A stretch of DNA of 64,000 bases from Actinomycetaceae bacterium. GTDB taxonomy: Bacteria > Actinomycetota > Actinomycetes > Actinomycetales > Actinomycetaceae. Positions 45,199 through 54,034 of the stretch are shown piece by piece (within the stretch, counting starts at the first letter, position 1; every line of letters begins with the position of its first letter). Location of the stretch: positions 37,427-101,426 of the forward strand of contig JAUNVQ010000009.1 in the NCBI GenBank assembly GCA_030540715.1, written 5' to 3'. The notes beneath the pieces were generated by a model. It ran no database searches and was not told the DNA's origin. It was given only the letters and a program-made list of their open reading frames with translations. The translations under genes and the position numbers were made by a program.

Positions 45199-45933
45199 AT
45201 GAGAGCCCCCTACACGGAACAACTGAAGCTGCTGGAGCTTCAACCATTAGACACCGAACTAGCCAAGTTAAACCATAAAAAGAAAACACTTCCTGAAGTC
45301 ACAACGCTAGCGCAAACAAATGAACGTGCACAAAAACTTCAACGGTTAAATGTGCAAGCCACCACGCACGCGGCAGATATGACTCGCGAACTAAAAAGTA
45401 TTGATACCGATGCGCAACAGGTAAATGACCGACTTGAACTGCAAAGTAAACGACTTCACGAGGGGAAAGGTTCTGCGCGTGAACTTGTTGCCCTTCAAGG
45501 CGAGGTGAAGCGTCTTCAATTGAGGAGCGCCGAACTTGAAGAACAACAAATGGCAATGATGGAAAAAATTGAGGCAGCACAATCAACAGTGAATAAGGTT
45601 CATGCTGCGCAGCAGGCGACATCGAAAAAGATCGAGGAACTTCAAGAACGGTTACACACAGCTTGTACAAGTATTGACGCAGATATTGCCGCGCTACGTT
45701 CGCGTCGTGAAACACTTGCCAGTACTATTGATGCAGCTTTACTGGCCGAATATGAAGCCGTACGTGAACGAACAGGCGGTACGGGTGTGATTGGTTTACG
45801 CGGTCCCGTGTGCCCCGAGCTAGGCTATGAACTGTCACCAGCGCAGTGGGATGAGCTGATCAAGTCAGACCCTGACGAAGTTATTTTTTCCGACGAATTC
45901 GATTATATTTTGATTCACCTTGATAACTCATGA
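45199..45933 (+). CDS. C4-type zinc-ribbon family protein with lost zinc ligands
   Basis: 244 residues: a long coiled coil (about 10-175) followed by the C-terminal region that in the family is a CxxC...CxxC zinc ribbon. Here the first pair reads GPVC (only C205) and the second reads FSDEF (S231, F234), so zinc binding is probably lost. The surrounding pattern (PDEVIFSDEFDYIL against the usual PDEVVRCxxCxRIL) makes the relation clear. Overlaps the RNase H gene by ATGA. Role unknown; proteins of this type act as coiled-coil organizers or chaperones in other phyla. Confidence 0.85.
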   Translation: MRAPYTEQLKLLELQPLDTELAKLNHKKKTLPEVTTLAQTNERAQKLQRLNVQATTHAADMTRELKSIDTDAQQVNDRLELQSKRLHEGKGSARELVALQGEVKRLQLRSAELEEQQMAMMEKIEAAQSTVNKVHAAQQATSKKIEELQERLHTACTSIDADIAALRSRRETLASTIDAALLAEYEAVRERTGGTGVIGLRGPVCPELGYELSPAQWDELIKSDPDEVIFSDEFDYILIHLDNS

Positions 45934-46952
45934 GCGCCGATTTTATTATTAATACTGACGGAGGGTCACGTGGAAACCCCGGTCCAGCTGGATTTGGTGC
46001 GGCTATTCGCGATGCAAAAACAGGGGACATTATTGTTGAAGTAGCAGACTATCTTCCGCATGCAACAAACAATGTGGCTGAATATAAGGGCCTCATTATC
46101 GGTTTACAGGCTGCCCGCGACATTAATCCAGATGCAACAATCCAGGTACGAGCCGATTCAAAACTTGTGGTATCGCAGATGCGTGGAGAGTGGAAAATCA
46201 AAGACGCATCATTGGCGAAACTGGCCAGCGAAGCCAGCACAATTTATTCGCCGATGCTGGTGGAATATCAGTGGGTGCCACGTGCCCAGAATAAGGATGC
46301 TGACCGCTTAGCCAACGAGGCGATGGACATTCGTGGAACGGTATATAGGGATCTGAGAGGGCGAAGCGAAGAAAATCTTTCAGTAGATACCGACAAATTT
46401 AACTCATCTTGTGCTGACGATGTTCTAATAAGTGAACCTGAAGGTGGTGACCAATATTTTACCGGGACATTCACTGATGATGAGCCACCTCGTATGAGTG
46501 AGGGGGTCACAATACAGTTAATCTGTGATAATAGTGAGCCGATGATGCTTGGTTCATCTGTTGATGCATTAGAGTGGCTTCACACTTTAGTGACGGATCA
46601 CATCCTTTCCATGAAAGAGAGATCCTTAGGTGGTTCTGCTTGCACCTATACATCGAAAGTTGACAGAAAGATTGCTGACAACATCGTGGAGGCCAAAGAT
46701 GATGATCCTGTTTTTTGGGAGGCACCGCTGCGTCCTCTTGAAGAAAATATCACCTCTACCCTTTGCCAAAAAGATCTTTACCGGATACTTGCACACATCT
46801 TTGAATGTAACAAAAGTACCTTAGAACAAGTGCTGGTGCTTCCAAATAACTCCGTAACCAAGGTGTACTATCGAGAAAAGAGAACAGCGGGCAGCAATCT
46901 TGGTCACTTCAGAATAGGTCCTGTAGGTGCAAACAGACAGACATGTTTATAA
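45930..46952 (+). CDS. RNase H with a degenerate phosphatase-like C-terminal domain
   Basis: 340 residues. Residues 1-140 are RNase HI with D10 (TDGG), E51 (AEYKG), D76 (RADSKLV) and D125 (KDADRLAN), all catalytic. The actinobacterial homologues are fused to a CobC-like acid phosphatase. Here residues about 190-340 keep the outline (VTIQLICDNSEP in place of LLRHGET; STLEQVLVLPNNSVTKVYY near the end) but the catalytic Arg-His and second His are missing. So the RNase H half is probably active and the phosphatase half is not. Its TAA stop lies inside the rnpB -10 element. Confidence 0.88.
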   Translation: MSADFIINTDGGSRGNPGPAGFGAAIRDAKTGDIIVEVADYLPHATNNVAEYKGLIIGLQAARDINPDATIQVRADSKLVVSQMRGEWKIKDASLAKLASEASTIYSPMLVEYQWVPRAQNKDADRLANEAMDIRGTVYRDLRGRSEENLSVDTDKFNSSCADDVLISEPEGGDQYFTGTFTDDEPPRMSEGVTIQLICDNSEPMMLGSSVDALEWLHTLVTDHILSMKERSLGGSACTYTSKVDRKIADNIVEAKDDDPVFWEAPLRPLEENITSTLCQKDLYRILAHIFECNKSTLEQVLVLPNNSVTKVYYREKRTAGSNLGHFRIGPVGANRQTCL

Positions 46953-46953
46953 T
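46948..46953 (+). promoter_or_regulatory. rnpB -10 element overlapping the RNase H stop codon
   Basis: A perfect TATAAT whose TAA (46950-46952) is the stop codon of the upstream gene. It would start transcription near 46960, the expected 5' end of RNase P RNA. No good -35 is seen. Confidence 0.6.
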
Positions 46954-46957
46954 GGGT

Positions 46958-47297
46958 ACGACAAGCTGACCAGGCGATCGCGGCGTGAAGACGTCGAGGA
47001 AAGTCCGGGCTCCAAAGGACAGGGTGGTGGCTAACGGCCACCCGGGGCAACCCGCGGGAAAGTGCCACAGAAAATATACCGCCGATCGTATCGGTAAGGG
47101 TGAAAAGGTAGTGTAAGAGACTACCGCGGCTTAGGTGACTAAGTTGGCAGGGTAAACCCCACCCGGAGCAAGGCCAAGCAGTAAACGTTGAGGTTGTCCG
47201 CTGAGTTTACGGGTAGGCTGCTAGAAAGATGCGGTAACGTATCTTCCAGATAGATGATCGTCCAACGACAGAACCCGGCTTACCGGTCAGCTTGTCA
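46958..47297 (+). ncRNA. rnpB: RNase P RNA, bacterial type A
   Basis: About 340 bases with conserved rnpB pieces: GAGGAAAGTCCGGGCTCC near the 5' end, the GGGTGAAAAGGTA region, GGTAAACCCCACCCGGAGCAA (given in part), and a 3' end ACAGAACCCGGCTTACCGGTC. ACAAGCTGAC (46961-46970) pairs with GTCAGCTTGT (47286-47295) as helix P1. It is the catalytic RNA that matures tRNA 5' ends. The protein subunit gene is not in this window. Confidence 0.96.
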
Positions 47298-47320
47298 CAC
47301 CTCATTGATAAAGGAGCATC

Positions 47321-48067
47321 ATGACTAATCCGCACTATCAACCCTATGGTGATTATTTTCAACAACCCACTGTGGTGCAGCCAAAAAAATCGAATAAGGC
47401 AGTAATTGTTCTTTTGGTGCTTATTCTTGTACTTTTAGGTGCGGGAATTGCTATTGCGCTCACTTTTTTGATGCGTACTGACGAAACGTCATCTCGGGCC
47501 GATGCCGTAACGATGGATAAGACCATTACGGTAGAACGAGACGATGACACTGATGAACAAGAAGATGAAAATGAAAAGGAACGCCATAAGGATGTTAAAA
47601 GAAAGAAGATGAGGATAGCTCGTAAAGACGATTCCTCAGAAGATGCCACCAATGATCATGCGCGCGCAGCAAAACGTGGAAGACCGGCGGCAAAGCGATC
47701 CTATGATGCCCCATCAAGTGCAACCACGGGTCGTTTCTTTCAGATTCCAGGTAAAAATATCGGGTGCGAATTTAAAAATGGCGTGTTTGGATGCACAGTT
47801 GAAATTACTGGCTCCTATGATTGCGGGGGTGGTAAAGCCTCTTTTGCTCTTGGGACTGGCGGCGTGATTGGTCATCAGTGTGGCACTCAATACCTTGGAC
47901 AGCGCGGCGATATCGTACCGATGCTGTATCCGGGAACCTATTGGACAAACGACTACGCCGTATGCAAAATTCTTTCCAATACACGCATTAAGTGCTGGAA
48001 CTCCTACAACGGTGACGGTTTCGAATTAGGAGATAACCAGTATTCGTCGGCTCGTGGTGAAGGATAA
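47321..48067 (+). CDS. Membrane-anchored protein with a secreted Cys-rich DUF6636-like domain
   Basis: 248 residues. One membrane helix (about 27-50) after a short Pro/Gln-rich cytoplasmic N-terminus, then a charged linker rich in Asp/Glu and Lys/Arg (55-130), and an outer C-terminal domain (140-248) with six spaced Cys in a pattern NIGCEF...FGCTV...YDCGGG...HQCGTQ...AVCKI...KCWN. This resembles the DUF6636 domain of actinobacterial secreted proteins. Function unknown. AAAGGAG precedes the ATG. It begins 24 bases after rnpB. Confidence 0.75.
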   Translation: MTNPHYQPYGDYFQQPTVVQPKKSNKAVIVLLVLILVLLGAGIAIALTFLMRTDETSSRADAVTMDKTITVERDDDTDEQEDENEKERHKDVKRKKMRIARKDDSSEDATNDHARAAKRGRPAAKRSYDAPSSATTGRFFQIPGKNIGCEFKNGVFGCTVEITGSYDCGGGKASFALGTGGVIGHQCGTQYLGQRGDIVPMLYPGTYWTNDYAVCKILSNTRIKCWNSYNGDGFELGDNQYSSARGEG

Positions 48068-48300
48068 GAGAACACACACATGGCGATAGCATGATGAGCC
48101 GTGTTGGCATCTAATCGTTGAGGATAACCTACGTTGTCAACATATTTGGAACCGCGACTGTAACCAAGATCAGATGAGTTGTCCTGAGCTGAAACCTTGA
48201 AATCAAACCACGGCACGACAAAACATGTTGCAAAGAATACATATAGCTTACTGTGAACGGCACTGCTTCAGGTGAGTAATAGCATTCTACGTAACATGTG

Positions 48301-48338
48301 GGTGTCGCTGAATACCACAGAGTGTAAGCAGCGACACC
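48301..48338 (-). terminator. Hairpin downstream of ppgK
   Basis: GGTGTCGCTG (48301-48310) / CAGCGACACC (48329-48338), a 10-bp stem 8 bases after the ppgK stop on the minus strand. There is no T tract, so termination may be partial. Confidence 0.5.
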
Positions 48339-48345
48339 GAAAATG

Positions 48346-49095
48346 TTAGTGTTCGCGCTCAAAAGCGTAGGCAGCAGCCCCCACAATACCAGCAGTATTG
48401 CGCAGTTGTGCTGGAACAAGTGGTGTTGAAATAGAGATAAGAGGCAAGAATTTATCGTGTTTGCGTGATACTCCGCCGCCAACAATTATCGCGGATGGCC
48501 ACAGCATTTTTTCGAGAGTTCCATAGTAGCGCTCAAGGCGTGAAGCCCATTCTTCCCATGAAAGGTTCTTCTTTTTACGTACCGATGCTGCTGCACGTTT
48601 TTCAGCATCTTTGCCACCTACTTCAATATGACCAAATTCGGTATTGGGCACCAGCGTTCCGTCAACAAAGAGTGCTGAACCTATACCTGTTCCCAATGTT
48701 GTGACAACAACAACACCAGAATAATTTTTGCCAACACCGTAACGCATTTCGGCGAGGCCGGCAGCATCGGCATCATTGAGTACGTGCACACGCCTTCCTA
48801 TTTTTTGTTCCATCACGTCAGCTAAGTTTTTACCAACCCATGACTGATCCAGGTTTGCCATCCACGGTACTTTTCCGTCAGGCAGGGGGGCTGGAAAATC
48901 AATGCCAATCGGAATATCTTCACCAATTTCGAATTCCTGAGCAATTTGTGCACACACCGTGGCCACAGCGTCAGGAGTCGAGGGTTGAGGCGTGGGAATA
49001 CGCAGACGTTCCCCAATAAATACGCCTTTGTCAAGGTCTACCAGGGCACCTTTAATGCCGGAGCCACCAATGTCTATTCCGAATGCGGTTGTCAT
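48346..49095 (-). CDS. ppgK: Polyphosphate glucokinase
   Basis: 249 residues of the ROK family: GIDIGGSGIKGALVD (phosphate loop), HVLNDADAAGLAEM, VVVTTLGTGIGSALF and the NTEFGHIEVGGKDAEKRA region typical of polyphosphate-using glucokinases. It phosphorylates glucose with polyphosphate or ATP, and actinobacteria depend on it for glycolysis entry. It lies 22 bases downstream of map on the same strand. Confidence 0.93.
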   Translation of the reverse strand: MTTAFGIDIGGSGIKGALVDLDKGVFIGERLRIPTPQPSTPDAVATVCAQIAQEFEIGEDIPIGIDFPAPLPDGKVPWMANLDQSWVGKNLADVMEQKIGRRVHVLNDADAAGLAEMRYGVGKNYSGVVVVTTLGTGIGSALFVDGTLVPNTEFGHIEVGGKDAEKRAAASVRKKKNLSWEEWASRLERYYGTLEKMLWPSAIIVGGGVSRKHDKFLPLISISTPLVPAQLRNTAGIVGAAAYAFEREH

Positions 49096-49117
49096 TGTTT
49101 ATCCTTCTTTTGGTCAA

Positions 49118-50035
49118 CTATGCGTCATTACGGGGTAGCGTGAGTATTTCTCCACCGTTTTCTGTAATAACAATGGTGTGTTCAAACTGCGCGGTACGGC
49201 TCTTATCTGCTGTAGCGACAGTCCAGTTATCATCCCATTGCACCCAGTCAATTGTACCCAAAGTCAACATGGGTTCGATCGTAAATACCATGCCAAGTTC
49301 TATCTCGTCATCGTAGAGCGGGGCGCTGTCATAGTGGGGAACAATGAGCCCTGAATGGAAGGCTTCCCCAACGCCGTGTCCTGTGTAGTCGCGAACAACG
49401 CCGTAGCGAAAACGCCGAGCGTAGGCCTCGATAACGCGTCCGATAATATTAATTTTTCGACCAGGTTTCGCTGCTTTTATTCCACGCATCATCGCTTCGT
49501 ATGTGCGGTCAATAAGAAGTCGTGATTCTTCATCAACACTGCCCACTTCAAACATTGCGCAGGTGTCCCCGTGAACACCGTCTTTATAGGCAGTAATATC
49601 AATATTGACAATATCGCCGTTTTCAAGAGGACGATCGTCAGGAATACCGTGACAAATGATTTCGTTGACGCTGGTACATAATGATTTAGGAAATCCCATA
49701 TAGCCTAAACATGATGGATAGGCTCCCTGGGAAACAATATAGTCGTGGCCGATTTTGTCCAGTTGATCCGTGGTGATACCAGGTTTTACGTGTTTGCCAA
49801 CAAGCTCAAGAGCTTCGGCTGCAATGCCGCCGGCTTCGCGGATTTTTTTCACTGTTTGTGGTGATTTCACATCTGAAGCGGTCACAATCTCGGGACCATC
49901 GTGAAACATGTATTCAGGACGTTCAATTGAGGGCGGAACTGTGCGTTCATCGGAAAGACGGCCGGGCCGAGTATTTCCTCGCGGCGCCCGATCAGCTAGT
50001 TCACTTTCAGACATGGAGGCATAAGAAATTGACAT
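49118..50035 (-). CDS. map: Methionine aminopeptidase type I
   Basis: 305 residues. Metal ligands lie in VNIDITAYKDGVHGDTC (two Asp), GHGVGEAFH (His), FTIEPML (Glu) and AQFEHTI (Glu). An N-terminal extension of about 45 residues carries no zinc finger. It trims initiator Met after deformylation. ATG at 50035 is the annotated start; the first 8 residues could be replaced by the second Met. Confidence 0.95.
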   Translation of the reverse strand: MSISYASMSESELADRAPRGNTRPGRLSDERTVPPSIERPEYMFHDGPEIVTASDVKSPQTVKKIREAGGIAAEALELVGKHVKPGITTDQLDKIGHDYIVSQGAYPSCLGYMGFPKSLCTSVNEIICHGIPDDRPLENGDIVNIDITAYKDGVHGDTCAMFEVGSVDEESRLLIDRTYEAMMRGIKAAKPGRKINIIGRVIEAYARRFRYGVVRDYTGHGVGEAFHSGLIVPHYDSAPLYDDEIELGMVFTIEPMLTLGTIDWVQWDDNWTVATADKSRTAQFEHTIVITENGGEILTLPRNDA

Positions 50036-50202
50036 AGATATATCTTAGTCGTTTTTCATGGCGATAAGGTAATAATAGCTGCGAAAGATAGTGCAGGAAT
50101 CATTTTTCTATCGTTCATCACCCGGTCAAGTATGAGATAGCGTTGATCGTCTACTATCCTAGAAGAAATGAATCAATGTGAAAACTGAAAGGGGATGTTC
50201 AC

Positions 50203-51282
50203 ATGACGTTATCACCGCTTGATGAAGCCGGTGTTAAACAAGCTGTTGAACAGGCAAAACTTGCTTTTGCGCAGGCAGGAGATTCAGCAGAACTCAAAGC
50301 TGCCCGTATTGAGCATATGGGGGATAATTCAGCTTTGGCCACCGCAAACCGTGCCATTAAAGACCTTGATCCATCCGAAAAGGCTGCAGCAGGTAAAGCA
50401 GTGGGGAAAGCACGTAAAATTGTCGCTGCTGCTTTGGCTGAGCGTGAAGAAGTCTTGAAGAAGGAAGAATTGGCGCGAGTACTGCAAACGGAGGCTATTG
50501 ATATCACTGTTGGCACGCAGCGTAGCCCTCAGGGGGCTCGCCATCCTGTAGAACTACTTCAAGAACAAATTGCCGATATGTTTTTACAGTTGGGTTGGGA
50601 CATTGCTGAGGGGCCCGAAATTGAACATGAATGGTTTAACTTCGATGCGCTCAATATCGATCCCGATCATCCTGCCCGTGAGGAACAAGACACCCTTTAT
50701 ATTGATTCAGCATCGATCGGGGAACAATCAGGTGATGATATTGAACCTGCACATCTTCTTTTACGAACTCATACTTCGCCAGTACAAGCGAGAGTTCTTC
50801 TTACCCAAGAGCTTCCTGTGTATGTGGCCTGTCCGGGTAAGGTATTTCGAGCCGATGAACTTGATGCTACTCATTCTCCTGTATTTCACCAGGTCGAAGG
50901 TCTTGCTATAGACAGTGATTTAACGATGGCTGATTTGAAGGGGACGCTAGAGTATTTTGCGAAATACATGTTTGGCCCCGAAGCTAAGATTCGCCTGCGA
51001 CCTTCGTTTTTCCCGTTCACTGAACCCAGTGCTGAACTTGATTTGTGGTTTCCGCAAAAGAAAGGCGGACCTGGCTGGATTGAGTGGGGCGGCTGCGGTA
51101 TGGTCAACCCCCATGTGCTGCGAGCCTGCGGTATTGATACAAAGCGCTACTCTGGTTTTGCTTTTGGTATGGGCATTGAGCGCACATTGATGCTGCGTCA
51201 TGGCGTGAATGATATTCACGATATTGTCGAGGGTGACATTCGCTTCTCTCAGCAGTTTGGCACAACAGGAAAGGGCAAATAA
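50203..51282 (+). CDS. pheS: Phenylalanyl-tRNA synthetase alpha subunit
   Basis: 359 residues. N-terminal coiled coil (about 1-90), class II core with HPVELLQEQI, THTSPVQARVL, FHQVEGLAID and GFAFGMGIERTLMLRHG (motif 3). With PheT it charges tRNA-Phe. AAAGGGG precedes the ATG. pheT begins 2 bases after the stop. Confidence 0.97.
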   Translation: MTLSPLDEAGVKQAVEQAKLAFAQAGDSAELKAARIEHMGDNSALATANRAIKDLDPSEKAAAGKAVGKARKIVAAALAEREEVLKKEELARVLQTEAIDITVGTQRSPQGARHPVELLQEQIADMFLQLGWDIAEGPEIEHEWFNFDALNIDPDHPAREEQDTLYIDSASIGEQSGDDIEPAHLLLRTHTSPVQARVLLTQELPVYVACPGKVFRADELDATHSPVFHQVEGLAIDSDLTMADLKGTLEYFAKYMFGPEAKIRLRPSFFPFTEPSAELDLWFPQKKGGPGWIEWGGCGMVNPHVLRACGIDTKRYSGFAFGMGIERTLMLRHGVNDIHDIVEGDIRFSQQFGTTGKGK

Positions 51283-51284
51283 TT

Positions 51285-53921
51285 ATGGCGTACGTATCGC
51301 TTTCTTGGTTAAAAGAACATGTTGATGTTCCTGTCGATACCACCGTTGAACAGTTAGCTTTAGACCTTGTGAAAGTGGGGCTTGAGGAAGAGGCAATTCA
51401 TCCTCCTGCTGTGCAAGATCCCCTTGTTGTAGGCCGTGTTGTATCGATGATTCCCGAAAAACAAAGTAACGGTAAAACTATCAATTATTGTCGTGTTGAT
51501 GTTGGACAGCACAATGATGAACCTGGGCAAGGCAAAGAACCTTCATCAATACCATCGCGTTCTATCGTCTGTGGTGCACATAATTTTAAAGAGGGCGACC
51601 TGGTTGCTGTTGTGCTTCCAGGTGCTGTTCTTCCCGGGCCATTCCCAATTTCTTCACGTAAAACTTACGGGCATATTTCTGATGGAATGATTTGTTCTGA
51701 ACGTGAGCTTGGTCTGTCAGATGAACATTCAGGGATTTTAGTGCTAACGGAGCGCTACGACGAAAAAGATCTGCCTGCTGTTGGTGAGTCCCTTTTGCCG
51801 CTTTTTGATTTTGGTGAAGAAATTCTTGAAATCAATATCACTCCGGATCGCGGGTACTGTTTTTCGATGCGCGGTATTGCGCGTGAATATTTCCATTCCA
51901 CGGGGCATACCTTTGTTGACCCTGGTTTAGCTAAGTCTTTACCCGGTGGCGTAGCCAAACCTACACAAGATGGTTTCCAGGTTCGTATTGAAGATGATGC
52001 ACCTATTCGAGGTAACGTTGGCTGCGATCGCTTTGTGACACGTCTTGTTACCGGAGTGGATCCAAAGGCCCCGACACCGGATTGGATGCTCAAACGTTTA
52101 GAACAAGCAGGTATGCGTTCTATTTCTTTAGCTGTAGACATCACCAACTATGTGATGTTGGACGTGGGGCAACCGCTGCATGCCTATGATGCCGATCTTG
52201 TGCAAGAGCCTTTAGTTGTACGTCGGGCTCGTGACGGTGAAAAACATACAACCCTCGATGATGTAGAGCGCACGCTTTCTGCCGGAGATTTGCTGATTAC
52301 TGATTGTGAGGGCGGTGACGGTGCTCGAGTTTTGGGTATTGCCGGTGTAATGGGCGGGGCAGATACCGAGGTTACTGACACGACTACTAACATTTTGGTT
52401 GAGGCAGCTCATTTCGATCCCGTCTCAATTGCGCGTTCGGCTCGTCGGCATAAACTGCCGACAGAATCATCGAAGCGTTTTGAACGTGGTGTGGATACGC
52501 AGCTCATGCCAGTAGCTGCTCAGCGAGTTGTCGATCTGTTGGTTGAATATGGTGGTGGCACTGATACTGGGCGTGTATTGGATATTGACAACACGTTAGC
52601 GCCAAAACCCATTTCAATGGATATTAACTATCCAAGTCAGCGTGTGGGTGTTGACTATACTCGAGACCGTGTTGTCGCACTTCTTGAGGAAATTGGGTGC
52701 AAGGTCGACGACGGTGACGATAACAACCATATTGTAGTGACACCACCTACATGGCGTCCAGATCTTGTGGGATCAGCACATCTATCAGAAGAAATTGCAC
52801 GTCTTGATGGCTACGATAAGATACCTTTGCGACTTCCAAGACCGAAGGAACCCAAGGGAATATCAGTTCAGCAAGAATCACGACGCCTTATTGCGCGTAC
52901 TCTGGCTGAATATGGTTTAACGCAGGTACTATCTTTCCCTTTCATCAGTGAAGACGTATTGGATAAGCAAGGGATTCTTCCCAGCGATAAACGCCGTATC
53001 TTGGCGAAACTGTCGAACCCGTTGGGTGACGATCAGCCCTATATGCGTACTTCCATTCTTGATACATTGCTCACTACTGCTTCACGTAATGTGTCGCGTG
53101 GACTAACTGATTGTTCGGTCTATGAAATCGGCCGTATTACGCGCCCGGGTAATGCTGTACCGATGGAAACACCAGGAGTTGAGCAGCGGCCAAGCGATGA
53201 AGAAATAGCGGGTCTGTATAAGGGTGTTCCTATGCAACCATTCCACGTCGCTGGCGTACTGACGGGGGCCTGGCAGCGACCTGGACCTCTGGGGGCGGGG
53301 CGCCACGTTGATTGGGCTGATGCTGTTGAAGCGGTGTCGCGGATGGCTCAGGCTGTGGGAACCGATATAAAAATTATGGATCGTGATGTGCGCCCAGCAA
53401 CGGAGCATTGGGCGCTCAACGCCCCTGGTAAGGATCCGGGTTCGGTGGCTCCTTTCCATCCTGGTCGCTGTGCGCGCATTATTGTACGTGGTTCAACGAT
53501 TGGCCTTGCTGGCGAGCTTCACCCTGAAGTATGTCGCGCATTTGGTGTGGGTCAAAGGGCGTGTGCCTTTGAAGTTGATGTGGAGCGTCTGATCGCGGCG
53601 GCGCGACGTCCAGACTATACTGTTCAGTCTGTTGCAACATATCCGGCGGCAAAAGAAGATTTTGCTTTTGTGCTTGATGAGGATATTAATGCAGCTGATG
53701 TAAGAGATGTAATGGTCAAACAGTTGGGTGATTGGTGTGAAGAAGTACGTCTTTTTGACATCTATACCGGAGATCAAGTTGATGATGGTAAGAAGTCGCT
53801 CGCGTTTTCTGTGCGTATGCGTGCAGGTGATCACACCCTATCGACTGAAGAAATCAACAGTATGCGTCAACGTTTGATTAAAGTTGTGGCAAAGAAATAT
53901 AAGGCAACTTTACGTTCCTAG
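51285..53921 (+). CDS. pheT: Phenylalanyl-tRNA synthetase beta subunit
   Basis: 878 residues. N-terminal tRNA-binding EMAP-like domain (CRVDVG...IVCGAHNF), B3/B4 editing region, B5 domain, catalytic-like core, and C-terminal FDX-ACB domain (YPAAKEDFAFVLDE; KSLAFSVRMRAGDHTLSTEEI given in part). Length is normal for Actinobacteria. It is followed by a terminator and then by the arginine genes. Confidence 0.97.
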   Translation: MAYVSLSWLKEHVDVPVDTTVEQLALDLVKVGLEEEAIHPPAVQDPLVVGRVVSMIPEKQSNGKTINYCRVDVGQHNDEPGQGKEPSSIPSRSIVCGAHNFKEGDLVAVVLPGAVLPGPFPISSRKTYGHISDGMICSERELGLSDEHSGILVLTERYDEKDLPAVGESLLPLFDFGEEILEINITPDRGYCFSMRGIAREYFHSTGHTFVDPGLAKSLPGGVAKPTQDGFQVRIEDDAPIRGNVGCDRFVTRLVTGVDPKAPTPDWMLKRLEQAGMRSISLAVDITNYVMLDVGQPLHAYDADLVQEPLVVRRARDGEKHTTLDDVERTLSAGDLLITDCEGGDGARVLGIAGVMGGADTEVTDTTTNILVEAAHFDPVSIARSARRHKLPTESSKRFERGVDTQLMPVAAQRVVDLLVEYGGGTDTGRVLDIDNTLAPKPISMDINYPSQRVGVDYTRDRVVALLEEIGCKVDDGDDNNHIVVTPPTWRPDLVGSAHLSEEIARLDGYDKIPLRLPRPKEPKGISVQQESRRLIARTLAEYGLTQVLSFPFISEDVLDKQGILPSDKRRILAKLSNPLGDDQPYMRTSILDTLLTTASRNVSRGLTDCSVYEIGRITRPGNAVPMETPGVEQRPSDEEIAGLYKGVPMQPFHVAGVLTGAWQRPGPLGAGRHVDWADAVEAVSRMAQAVGTDIKIMDRDVRPATEHWALNAPGKDPGSVAPFHPGRCARIIVRGSTIGLAGELHPEVCRAFGVGQRACAFEVDVERLIAAARRPDYTVQSVATYPAAKEDFAFVLDEDINAADVRDVMVKQLGDWCEEVRLFDIYTGDQVDDGKKSLAFSVRMRAGDHTLSTEEINSMRQRLIKVVAKKYKATLRS

Positions 53922-53942
53922 AGTGAGGTTGTCGTAATAGAT

Positions 53943-53983
53943 CGCCCTCTTGCCTGAGTGTAATACGTTTGGGCAAGAGGGCG
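53943..53983 (+). terminator. Terminator after pheT
   Basis: 12-bp perfect stem CGCCCTCTTGCC (53943-53954) / GGCAAGAGGGCG (53972-53983), loop 17, followed by aaatcttt. Placed 21 bases after the pheT stop. Confidence 0.8.
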
Positions 53984-53997
53984 AAATCTTTCCCTAA

Positions 53998-54027
53998 TTG
54001 TCGCTTTTATACATTTCATTGTATATT
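53998..54027 (+). promoter_or_regulatory. argC promoter with overlapping ARG-box-like dyad
   Basis: TTGTCG (53998-54003), spacer 18, TATATT (54022-54027). An 18-base dyad TATACA (54008-54013) TTTCAT TGTATA (54020-54025) overlaps the -10 and has the size of an ArgR operator. Transcription would begin at about 54034-54035, the argC ATG, so the message would be leaderless; no ribosome site is present. Confidence 0.6.
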
Positions 54028-54034
54028 TATACGC

